Shown one piece after another: positions 1 to 5,877 of a DNA stretch of 15,818 bases. The position numbers and the translations under genes were made by a program. Each line of letters starts with the position of its first letter. Position 1 is the first letter of the stretch. The stretch lies in contig JAUVUV010000006.1 in assembly GCA_030604975.1 (NCBI GenBank), positions 1 through 15,818 of the forward strand, given 5' to 3'. Below the pieces are notes generated by a model. The model saw only the letters and a list, made by a program, of their open reading frames with translations, was not told the DNA's origin and made no database searches. The stretch comes from Candidatus Glassiibacteriota bacterium. GTDB lineage: Bacteria > Gemmatimonadota > Glassbacteria > GWA2-58-10.

Positions 1-70
1 CAGGAGTTACCATCTCAATTCAGCACGGGAAGGCTGTTTTTAGCTGACAGGATTGTTTGTTTTTTAAAAT

Positions 71-87
71 CCCCGTGGTGTATGGGG
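71..87 (-). terminator. weak terminator-like hairpin downstream of sdhB
   Basis: On the minus strand, about 30 bases after the sdhB stop, CCCC and GGGG can pair across a 9-base loop. A short A/T-rich stretch (ATTTT then AAAA) follows. The stem is only four pairs and the T run is poor, so this is at best a weak end for the sdh transcript. The rest of 1-115 holds no gene that I can see. A second very weak stem (CAGC/GCTG at 21-24/33-36, then TTTTT) on the plus strand could end a transcript arriving from the left of the window. Confidence 0.25.
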
Positions 88-115
88 CAAGCATTTCCAC
101 AACCACCGGATTGGT

Positions 116-973
116 TTATTCCCGGACAGTCTTTTCGGGAGCCTGCGGGATATCCTCCCTTCGCTCCACGCCCTCTGGAGTCTCGGCAAAAGGCGCGGGG
201 CGTTTCTTTTTACCAAGGAGGCGGTGATTGAAAATCTCCCTTTTGAGAAGCTGGATTCCAAGTGAGGGGTCTACTCCCTTTGGGCAGGCCTCGGAGCAGG
301 CGCCTGCATAGTGGCAGCGCCAGATTCCATTGGGTTCATCCAGGGCCACCAGGCGTTCCTCCAGCCCCTCGTCTCTGGAATCGGCCACGTAGCGGTATGC
401 CGCTGCCAGGGCCTGGGGTCCGGTGAAATTTTCGTCCGTGGCATTGGTGGGACAGGCGGCCAGGCAGGCGCCGCACTTGATACAGTAGGTGAACTGGAGA
501 TATCTTTCCAGCTCTTCAGGGCTTTGGGCAAACTCACCGATGAATTTGTCCAGTTCCTCATTGTCCCTGCGGATAATATAGGGCTTGATGCCCTCGTGCA
601 TGCGCATGAAATTACGCAGGTCGGGTACCAGGTCCCGGAGGATCGGGTAATTGGCAAGCGGCCGCACATCGATAGTTTTGTCGAGATCGTATTCACTGAC
701 CTGTGTCTGGCAGGTAAGTTTGGGAAATCCGTTGACCATCATCGCGCAAGACCCGCAGATACCCATACGGCAGGATTTGCGGTAGGAAAGGGACGGGTCC
801 TGGGTTTCCTTGATCCGCATCAGCGCATCCAGCACGGTCATCCCGTGTTCCAGTTTCAACTTGAAACTTTGGATGTATGGAGCTATGTCCTTGTCGGGAT
901 CATATCTGAGAACCCTGAACTCGACTTCCTTGCCCACGTAATCCTGATTCACTTTTGTGTTTTTGTCAGACAT
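116..973 (-). CDS. sdhB: succinate dehydrogenase / fumarate reductase iron-sulfur subunit
   Basis: This is the iron-sulfur subunit of complex II, which carries electrons from the FAD of SdhA to quinone at the membrane anchor, on the cytoplasmic face. The product is 285 residues, usual for the family. Visible cluster ligands are a 2Fe-2S set (C68, C73, C76, C88, in a CRMGICGSC motif), then C164-x2-C-x2-C-x3-CP and C220-x5-C-x3-CP. In this family the last two supply the 4Fe-4S and 3Fe-4S clusters, so the set is complete. I chose the ATG at 973 because an AAGGAG ribosome site lies just before it, overlapping the end of sdhD. An in-frame upstream start at 994 would run into sdhD. It is the last gene of the operon, ten bases after sdhD. 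The C-terminal tail after residue 250 is charged and proline-rich and carries no known motif. Confidence 0.95.
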   Translation of the reverse strand: MSDKNTKVNQDYVGKEVEFRVLRYDPDKDIAPYIQSFKLKLEHGMTVLDALMRIKETQDPSLSYRKSCRMGICGSCAMMVNGFPKLTCQTQVSEYDLDKTIDVRPLANYPILRDLVPDLRNFMRMHEGIKPYIIRRDNEELDKFIGEFAQSPEELERYLQFTYCIKCGACLAACPTNATDENFTGPQALAAAYRYVADSRDEGLEERLVALDEPNGIWRCHYAGACSEACPKGVDPSLGIQLLKREIFNHRLLGKKKRPAPFAETPEGVERREDIPQAPEKTVRE

Positions 974-983
974 TTTTACTCCT

Positions 984-1340
984 TCAGGCAACAAAACCGG
1001 CGATTATCGCATAGGCGCCATAGAAAAAGAAACTCCATCCACCCAACACCAGAATAAAGTTGATTGCCTTCCTCACACCAGATCCGATAAACGACATTTC
1101 GAAGATAATCGACCTGAAGCCGTAAAGTCCGTGATAAAGACCTGCCGCCAGCAGTATCAGGTAGACAACGAGGTAAAATTCCATACCTGAGCGGGCGTTG
1201 ACTGATGCGAAGGTGAGAACTTCCTCCTTGGGTATCCCGAACAGCCCGCCGACATGCATTACGCCGAAATGTATCCCGAGCACAACCAGCATCACGGCCC
1301 CGGCAAGCAGGTGTAACATCCAGCGTGTGGATTCCCGCAT
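984..1340 (-). CDS. sdhD: succinate dehydrogenase second membrane anchor subunit (SdhD-like)
   Basis: This small 118-residue membrane protein has three hydrophobic segments (about residues 8-30, 52-80 and 92-116). Together with SdhC it would anchor SdhA/B and bind haem b and quinone. Candidate haem ligands are H10, H24, H29 and H70; H70 sits in the second helix in an HGLYGFR context that resembles the SdhC/D haem-binding helix. The family is recognised mostly from topology, size and position between sdhC and sdhB, since these anchors are poorly conserved. It starts at ATG 1340 behind CAGGAG, 22 bases after sdhC. The SdhC/SdhD labels could be exchanged without changing the interpretation. Confidence 0.85.
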   Translation of the reverse strand: MRESTRWMLHLLAGAVMLVVLGIHFGVMHVGGLFGIPKEEVLTFASVNARSGMEFYLVVYLILLAAGLYHGLYGFRSIIFEMSFIGSGVRKAINFILVLGGWSFFFYGAYAIIAGFVA

Positions 1341-1362
1341 TTTGCGCTCCTGTTGAGATTGC

Positions 1363-1815
1363 TCAGTGTTGTGCGATTAAGAAGAATTCATAGGCCCCGT
1401 AGCCGACAACCACTGTTGTCACCACGAATACCAGGTACACGGCCCAGCGCTGTTTTAGCGCAGCCACGGTAAAGGGATAAATCGGCCGCGCCGGCTTGGC
1501 CATCAGAAAGCCGAAATGGGTCAGCAGCAGCCTGATCCCGTTTAACGCGTGGAAAACCGCCGCCACGAAAACCAGGAATTCCCCGATCGGCAGGACATTT
1601 TTTGTTACGAGATCCATTACCCATTCCCATCGCGTCTGGTCTATTTTCTGGCCTGTGACCAGCAGATGCATCGACAGGTAGAGCAGGACTCCCAGGCCGG
1701 TAATTCTCTGAAGGGTATACATGTACCTTTCAAAGCCGTACCTGCCTGCATAGGCCCAGCCAGTCACTCCCATGTTATTCGCGTATGTTTTGCGTTTCAG
1801 TTCCGGAAATTTCAT
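1363..1815 (-). CDS. sdhC: succinate dehydrogenase cytochrome b subunit (SdhC-like)
   Basis: This is the larger anchor of complex II, 150 residues with three predicted membrane helices (about residues 36-55, 76-98 and 123-147). The first helix has the family pattern QRITG...YLSMHL with H50, and the second has FHALNGIR with H89 and R95. These are the positions where this family binds haem b and the quinone head group. With the histidines of the next gene, the pair offers enough ligands for two haems, as in complex II types with two separate anchors (inference). The ATG at 1815 was chosen because a GGAGG site overlaps the sdhA stop codon immediately before it. The open frame extends to 1998, but that extension lies inside sdhA and is not protein-like. 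Confidence 0.9.
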   Translation of the reverse strand: MKFPELKRKTYANNMGVTGWAYAGRYGFERYMYTLQRITGLGVLLYLSMHLLVTGQKIDQTRWEWVMDLVTKNVLPIGEFLVFVAAVFHALNGIRLLLTHFGFLMAKPARPIYPFTVAALKQRWAVYLVFVVTTVVVGYGAYEFFLIAQH

Positions 1816-1825
1816 GGTGCGCCTC

Positions 1826-3544
1826 CTAATATGTTCTTTCCACCGGTTTCCAACTGGAGATATCAACCGGGGAGAAATCAAATTTCGGTCCCTCGGCAGA
1901 AAAGGTAGCGAGAGTATGCTTGAGCCATTTTTCGTCATCCCGCTTGGTGAAGTCCAGCCGGGCATGACTGCCCCTGGATTCTTCGCGGTTGAGGGCACCG
2001 TTAAAGGCTACCTCTGCCACGTCGAGCATGAAACCGAGTTCCAGGGTGTACATCAGGTCGATATTGTAAGCTTTGCTCCTGTCACGAACGGAAATTTTCA
2101 GGTAGCGCTCTTTGAGTTCGGATATCTTCCGGCAGCCCTCTTTCAGCCCCTCTCCGTTGCGGTAAACGCCCAGGTTTTTATCCACGTTTCTACGCAGTTC
2201 CTGACGTATCTCGTAGATCGACTCCTTGCCCTCTCTTTTTAAAATATCATTGTAAAGGTGAGCTCGCGCTTTGGCTACAGCCTCCTGGGGCATTTTTACC
2301 TCGCCGGTAACACCCCGGACATATTTTGCCGCCTCCTCCCCGGTGATTTTGCCCCAGAACAGGCACTCAGCGGTGGAGTTGGTGCCGAGCCGGTTCGCGC
2401 CGTGCATGCTCACACAGGCGGTTTCCCCGGCAGCCCAGACACCTTTCATCGGGGTTTCCCCGTTGATATCCGTATGGATTCCACCCATCGCGTAGTGAAA
2501 AACGGGACGGACCGGGATCGGTTCGTAAACCGGGTCTACATCGACGAATTTCATCGCCAGTTCGCGGATAAAGCCCAGCCGCTCATTGATCTTGTCCGCT
2601 CCCAGGTGGCGCAGGTCCAGATGGGCGTAATTCAGCCCGTTTACTCCCTCAAAGCCCCGACCCTGGTTAATTTCGGTGATCATCGCCCGGGAGATGATAT
2701 CCCGCGGGGCGAGTTCCATTTTCCCGGGAGCGTAACCCTCCATGAACCGTTCGCCTTGTTTATTCAGCAGATAGCCGCCCTCACCACGGCATCCCTCGGT
2801 CATCAGGATACCGGTAGGAATCAGGCCGGTGGGGTGGAACTGGATGAACTCCATGTCCTTGATCGGGATTCCCACCCGGTAGGCCATCGCGATCCCATCC
2901 CCGGTCACGGAATGGGAATAGGTGGTGAAACCTGAGATACGTCCGGCGCCGCCAGTAGCGATGATCAGAGCCTTGCCGAGTATCACGTGGAATTCCCCAG
3001 TGGCCAGGTCTATCGCGCTCAGGCCTCTGAACTCGCCGTCCTCGGTGAGTATCGAGGTGACAAACCATTCATCGTAACGGGTTGTGTTTTCGTATCTGGT
3101 GAGCGTGTCGTAGAGCACCTGCATCTCGAAAAAGCCCGTTTTGTCCGCAGCAAAGGTTGCGCGCGGGAAACTGTGGCCCCCGAACGCTCTCTGGTCAATA
3201 CGTCCGTCGGGCCTCCTGCTCCAGGGGATTCCCCAGTGCTCTAACTGAAAGATTTCCCCGGGCATGTTCCTGACAAAAAGCGTAACAGTGTCCTGGTCGG
3301 CAAGAAAATCGCTGCCCTTTACGGTATCCCAGGCGTGAAGATCCAGGCTGTCGCCCTCCTCCTCGCGTAAAACCGCGGCCGTGCCCCCCTCGGCTGCTAC
3401 CGAGTGAGATCGCATCAATTGCACCTTGCTCACAAGGCCAATGTCTATTTTGCCTTTCGTTGCAATCGACGCCGCCAGAGCAGCTCGAAGGCCGGCAAGC
3501 CCGCTGCCGAGTACAAGGATATCGTGAGAGATAGTCTCTGACAT
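1826..3544 (-). CDS. sdhA: succinate dehydrogenase / fumarate reductase flavoprotein subunit
   Basis: This is the catalytic subunit of complex II: it oxidises succinate to fumarate (or the reverse) with bound FAD, linking the TCA cycle to the quinone pool. The product is 572 residues, normal for the family. Visible are the dinucleotide-binding GSGLAGLRAAL near residue 13, the RSHSVAAEGG segment whose H47 is the expected covalent FAD attachment site, FHPTG with H237, the proton-shuttle region PRD with R281, HYAMGG with H350, and GANRLGTNS with R385. Near the C terminus, a HARLDF...RDDEKW segment matches the family's helical domain. It is the first gene of the operon, with ATG at 3544 behind a CCGGAG site. 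Placing the flavoprotein gene first and the iron-sulfur gene last, with both anchors between them, is not the common order. Confidence 0.97.
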   Translation of the reverse strand: MSETISHDILVLGSGLAGLRAALAASIATKGKIDIGLVSKVQLMRSHSVAAEGGTAAVLREEEGDSLDLHAWDTVKGSDFLADQDTVTLFVRNMPGEIFQLEHWGIPWSRRPDGRIDQRAFGGHSFPRATFAADKTGFFEMQVLYDTLTRYENTTRYDEWFVTSILTEDGEFRGLSAIDLATGEFHVILGKALIIATGGAGRISGFTTYSHSVTGDGIAMAYRVGIPIKDMEFIQFHPTGLIPTGILMTEGCRGEGGYLLNKQGERFMEGYAPGKMELAPRDIISRAMITEINQGRGFEGVNGLNYAHLDLRHLGADKINERLGFIRELAMKFVDVDPVYEPIPVRPVFHYAMGGIHTDINGETPMKGVWAAGETACVSMHGANRLGTNSTAECLFWGKITGEEAAKYVRGVTGEVKMPQEAVAKARAHLYNDILKREGKESIYEIRQELRRNVDKNLGVYRNGEGLKEGCRKISELKERYLKISVRDRSKAYNIDLMYTLELGFMLDVAEVAFNGALNREESRGSHARLDFTKRDDEKWLKHTLATFSAEGPKFDFSPVDISSWKPVERTY

Positions 3545-3576
3545 GTGTTAACTCCGGAGAGGAAATAAAAGGATGG

Positions 3577-3728
3577 AATCAGCTTGTTTCCAGATAACCA
3601 CGACTGAGAAATCACGGTTAAATTTTAAGTGATTATCAGGCAAGAAAAAGCCCACTGTGAAGTTGAATTCCGAAATCAGCTCGCACAGGAATATCTACCA
3701 ATAATAACGGCTTGAACCTAAATCAGCT
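3577..3728. repeat. three direct copies of AATCAGCT upstream of sdhA
   Basis: The 8-mer AATCAGCT occurs at 3577-3584, 3674-3681 and 3721-3728, all on the same strand, within about 150 bases upstream of the sdhA start. Each copy is preceded by A or G, and the last two by AA. Read towards sdhA the unit is AGCTGATT. The spacings (97 and 47 bases) are not equal, so this is not a tandem array. It may be a set of binding sites for a regulator of the sdh operon, but that is inference. Chance cannot be excluded for so short a word. Confidence 0.4.
3604..3639. promoter_or_regulatory. imperfect palindrome upstream of sdhA, possible operator
   Basis: CTGA + AATCAC on the left (3604-3607, 3610-3615) is complementary to GTGATT + TCAG on the right (3629-3634, 3636-3639): ten paired positions with a small asymmetry. 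The centre, TTAAA-T-TTTAA, is itself nearly symmetric. It lies 60-95 bases upstream of the sdhA start. It could be an operator or a hairpin in the sdhA leader. There is no T run, so it does not look like a terminator. Confidence 0.35.
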
Positions 3729-3963
3729 AAATTTCAAGTAATAGAGCAATACAAAGGCTTGTCTGTTAATCGACGAAATCGCCGTGGGGGTGAGGTAGCG
3801 CAATAGGCTGTACAAAAAGTTTTCGAGAAGGCAAAACGTAACATACAAATGACAAAGCTTAAAACAGTTTAGTCGCTAACAAATTAAAATGATTACACAG
3901 ACTTAACACATTGGAAAAGATGGTTTATTATTGAAAGGAAGTGGAAAGCATTTTTATTTCTAA

Positions 3964-3983
3964 GCCCAAGACGGGCAATTTTT
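3964..3983 (+). terminator. short terminator-like hairpin
   Basis: GCCC (3964-3967) and GGGC (3973-3976) can pair across a five-base loop. AA and then five T follow. The form fits a minimal intrinsic terminator reading right, but no gene ends nearby on the plus strand, so its purpose is unclear. It would stop any stray transcript before the infC promoter. Confidence 0.3.
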
Positions 3984-4092
3984 CCTTTAGAGGAGAGGAG
4001 AAGAGAAAGGCAACTTTTGTTTGAAATAGTATACTTCCAGAGGGAGCAAAGTCAAGCTTAATCGTTGAAAACGCACATGAGAGGAAAAATTG

Positions 4093-4121
4093 TTGACAAA
4101 GCTTTTCTCGGATAGTATTTT
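4093..4121 (+). promoter_or_regulatory. sigma-70-type promoter for the infC operon
   Basis: A perfect -35 box TTGACA (4093-4098) is followed, after 17 bases, by TATTTT (4116-4121) as the -10 box, four of six consensus positions. Transcription would start near 4128, giving a leader of about 270 bases before infC. It is the best promoter match I found in the window and sits where a promoter is required. Confidence 0.65.
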
Positions 4122-4127
4122 GACCTC

Positions 4128-4399
4128 GGAACTCAGTAACATATAAGCCTTTTGGAGCGCTTGTTTCCAAGAGGGGCGAAAAAAAATGACTGCTGGAGGA
4201 TACTGAGCTTAAAGGGGATAATGGAGCTTCGCCGCGCAGGAATGTTGGGAAAAGGCTGTTCTGAGAAGGTAGTTTGGTTAGGCCAAATTAAGCGGATTAT
4301 TTTGTCCGCTTTTTTTTGTGATTGAGCTATGGGCAGTTCACCCCGGTTGTTTTACAGCGATTTTCACCCCGTTTTCCAACCAAATCCTTTAGGAGGCAT
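4128..4399 (+). promoter_or_regulatory. structured leader of infC-rpmI-rplT, likely transcription attenuator
   Basis: The presumed 5' untranslated region is about 270 bases long and strongly structured. A nine-pair hairpin (4148-4156 with 4166-4174, one G-T pair) comes early, an eight-pair hairpin (4270-4277 with 4283-4290) comes late, and an intrinsic terminator follows at 4290-4317. A terminator between promoter and first gene implies regulated read-through. In several bacteria this operon is controlled by its own product L20 binding such a leader; that mechanism here is inference. I see no T-box sequence. A possible leader peptide of six codons starts at 4186 (ATG to TGA); it is not obviously meaningful. 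Confidence 0.55.
4290..4317 (+). terminator. intrinsic terminator in the infC leader
   Basis: AAGCGGA (4290-4296) pairs perfectly with TCCGCTT (4305-4311) across an eight-base loop, and the T run continues to 4317. It lies 83 bases upstream of the infC start and downstream of the promoter, so it is an attenuator and not the end of a gene. CGCTT at 4158-4162 in the loop of the first leader hairpin could pair with AAGCG at 4290-4294 and oppose terminator formation (inference). Confidence 0.8.
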
Positions 4400-4918
4400 G
4401 TGGTTACTAAAAACGTTCGTGTAAACCAGCAGATTCGTATTTCGCCGGTCCGTCTCATTGACAGTGATGGATCACAGGTCGGTGTGGTTCCACTCGAGGA
4501 GGCCCGGCAGCGTGCAGTGGAGCTGGACCTTGATCTTGTTGAGGTGGCTCCAACCGCTCGTCCCCCGGTATGCCGTATCATGGACTACGGCAAGTTCAAA
4601 TACCGGGAAAATAAAAAGGCCAGAGAGGCCAAAAAGAAGCAGCATGTGATTCAGATGAAAGAACTCAAGCTGCGAAGCAAAATAGACGAGCACGATTTGC
4701 AATTCAAGTTGAGACACGCCCGCAAGTTTCTCGAGAAGCATGATAAAGTCAAAATTACCATGGTTTTCAGGGGACGTGAGGTAGTGCACAAGGATCTTGG
4801 GGAAAGGATTCTGAAACGGGTCTATGACGAGGTTTCGGACCTTGCCGTACAGGAAGGCGATATAAAAATGGAAGGCCGGAACATGATTTTGATCCTCACT
4901 CCCAAGTCTTTGTCCTGA
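4400..4918 (+). CDS. infC: translation initiation factor IF-3
   Basis: IF-3 binds the 30S ribosomal subunit, keeps 50S apart and checks the initiator tRNA/start codon pairing. The product is 172 residues with both standard parts: the N-terminal domain opening with VTKNVRVNQQIR and containing LIDSDG, VVPLEEA, LDLVEVAP and PPVCRIMDYGK, a lysine-rich linker (ENKKAREAKKKQ), and the C-terminal domain with MKELKLRSKIDEHD and VKITMVFRGRE. I chose GTG 4400 because the conserved N terminus begins there and AGGAGG lies at 4391-4396. The spacing of three bases is unusually short. An out-of-frame ATG at 4398 overlaps the GTG. infC genes often use rare start codons as an autoregulatory device, so this start may be deliberately poor. 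Starting at the TTG 4322 would add an unconserved stretch read through the ribosome site. Confidence 0.95.
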   Translation: MVTKNVRVNQQIRISPVRLIDSDGSQVGVVPLEEARQRAVELDLDLVEVAPTARPPVCRIMDYGKFKYRENKKAREAKKKQHVIQMKELKLRSKIDEHDLQFKLRHARKFLEKHDKVKITMVFRGREVVHKDLGERILKRVYDEVSDLAVQEGDIKMEGRNMILILTPKSLS

Positions 4919-4979
4919 GTTCGTTTACAGTTAATTTCACCTTCGGGTTAAGTCAGAGTTTTATCAGCAAGGAGTAAAT

Positions 4980-5174
4980 GTGCCTAAAATCAAAACATCC
5001 AGAGCGGCGGCGAAACGGTTTAAAAGAACCTCAAGCGGCAAGATAAAGCGTAGGAAAGCTTTTGCCAGCCATATCATGGCCAAGAAATCGCCTAAGCGCA
5101 AGCGTTCCTTACGCTCAGCAGGCCTGATAGACCGTAGTGACAAGCCCAGAATCGATAAAATGTTGCCTTACTAG
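4980..5174 (+). CDS. rpmI: 50S ribosomal protein L35
   Basis: This small basic protein of the large ribosomal subunit has 64 residues, the typical length. The sequence PKIKTSRAAAKRFK at the start and the KMLPY end are family hallmarks, and the middle is rich in lysine and arginine. Start is GTG at 4980 with AGGAG five bases upstream. As in infC, an out-of-frame ATG overlaps the GTG (ATGTG). It lies 61 bases after infC and 97 bases before rplT, the classical IF3-L35-L20 order, and is expected to be cotranscribed with both. Confidence 0.95.
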   Translation: MPKIKTSRAAAKRFKRTSSGKIKRRKAFASHIMAKKSPKRKRSLRSAGLIDRSDKPRIDKMLPY

Positions 5175-5195
5175 TAACGATTAAGCTTTGAAAAG

Positions 5196-5216
5196 GAGCA
5201 GCGCGAAAGCCTGCTC
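5196..5216 (+). promoter_or_regulatory. GAAA-capped hairpin between rpmI and rplT
   Basis: GAGCAG (5196-5201) pairs with CTGCTC (5211-5216), and GC/GC closes a GAAA tetraloop, with a single bulged C at 5202. The stem is eight pairs and no T run follows, so it is not a terminator. It sits in the 97-base gap before rplT. L20 controls its own operon through RNA binding in other bacteria, and this is a candidate site; it could equally be an RNA-stability or processing element. Confidence 0.4.
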
Positions 5217-5271
5217 AGCGAGATTTTAAAGTTGGAGAAGAAAGTTTATCGAATAATATGAAAGGAATACC

Positions 5272-5622
5272 ATGCCGCGGGTAAAATCCAATGTTGCCTC
5301 ACACAGGCGGAAAAAGAAGGTTCTCAAGGCAGCCTCGGGCTACCGGGGAGGACGGAGCAAGCTGTTTTGTACGGCTCGCGAGGCGGTTGACCGCGCGTTG
5401 CGATACTCGTACATTCACCGGAAACAGAAAAAACGTGATTTCAGGTCTCTCTGGATCCAGAGAATCAATGCCAGGGCACGCCAGTTCGGTCTTTCCTACA
5501 GCCGGTTTATGGCGGGCCTGAACAAGGCAGGGATTGAAATCAACCGCAAGGTTCTTGCGGATATGGCAGTAAACGATCCAGAGGGATTCGAGTCACTTGT
5601 CAAGGCAGCGCAGGGAAAATAG
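5272..5622 (+). CDS. rplT: 50S ribosomal protein L20
   Basis: L20 is a 23S rRNA-binding assembly protein of the large subunit and, in studied bacteria, the autorepressor of this operon. The product is 116 residues, the usual size, and opens with PRVKSNVASHRRKKKVLKAASGYRG. The conserved LWIQRINARAR and the FMAGLNKAGIEINRKVLADMA segment are both present. It starts at ATG 5272 behind AAGGAA. The long basic N-terminal arm and globular C-terminal domain are intact. Confidence 0.97.
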   Translation: MPRVKSNVASHRRKKKVLKAASGYRGGRSKLFCTAREAVDRALRYSYIHRKQKKRDFRSLWIQRINARARQFGLSYSRFMAGLNKAGIEINRKVLADMAVNDPEGFESLVKAAQGK

Positions 5623-5721
5623 GGCCCTCCTGCTTTTCCTGACCCTGGACGTGTCTGCGGCCAAGTGCCGATCTATCAGCCATTCTTTTTTCCCGAATTA
5701 GCTTACCAGATAAAAGTTGTT

Positions 5722-5756
5722 ACAGCCCAAGTGCATTCGGATTGCTGTTTTTGTTT
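5722..5756 (+). terminator. weak terminator-like structure between rplT and pheS
   Basis: ACAGC (5722-5726) pairs with GCTGT (5744-5748), followed by TTTTTG and TTT. The stem is only five pairs with a large loop, so at most partial termination is expected. The surrounding gap (5623-5877) has no gene. It holds short self-complementary words (GGAGCTCC at 5760, CTCCGGGAG near 5781) that could form alternative hairpins with each other ahead of pheS. Confidence 0.3.
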
Positions 5757-5877
5757 CTGGGAGCTCCTTGGATAATAATCTCCGGGAGGATGGCAGGCAT
5801 TATGGTATGGATCAGCAGAAGGCTCTGTTTGGCTTCCAGTGGAAAAATCCTTTTTTGAGCCGAAGGTAAATCTTAGG

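Larger units (their letters stand above)
3545..4092. other. long A/T-rich intergenic region between divergent sdhA and infC operons
   Basis: I see no credible gene here on either strand. The frames present are short, lack ribosome sites and do not resemble protein families. The half nearer sdhA contains three copies of AATCAGCT and an imperfect palindrome (separate entries) and should also contain the sdh promoter, though no single -35/-10 pair stands out on the minus strand. The half nearer infC is strongly A-rich on the plus strand and includes a purine tract at about 3988-4010. A small GC hairpin followed by five T lies at 3964-3983. Confidence 0.6.

Noticed and set aside
311..1057. Plus-strand frame of 248 codons opposite sdhB and sdhD
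   Set aside because: The opposite strand codes for the iron-sulfur subunit with all cysteine motifs. This frame is a shadow.
1772..2935. Long plus-strand frames opposite sdhA
   Set aside because: They are antisense shadows of the well-conserved sdhA frame, with no ribosome sites or recognisable products.
3928..4170. Minus-strand open frame of 80 codons in the sdhA-infC gap
   Set aside because: It has no family resemblance, overlaps the infC promoter in antisense, and lies in A-rich sequence whose minus strand simply lacks stops. It may be chance.
4322..4399. Upstream TTG start that would lengthen IF-3 by 26 residues
   Set aside because: The extension reads through AGGAGG, sits at the end of a terminator and does not resemble the family N terminus.
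5839..5877. GTG start adding 13 residues to PheS
   Set aside because: The added residues are not family-like and no ribosome site precedes them; ATG 5878 gives the usual beginning.
5623..5877. T-box riboswitch ahead of pheS
   Set aside because: No T-box consensus (TGGTACCGCG-like) or specifier-loop form was found; only short alternative hairpins are present.
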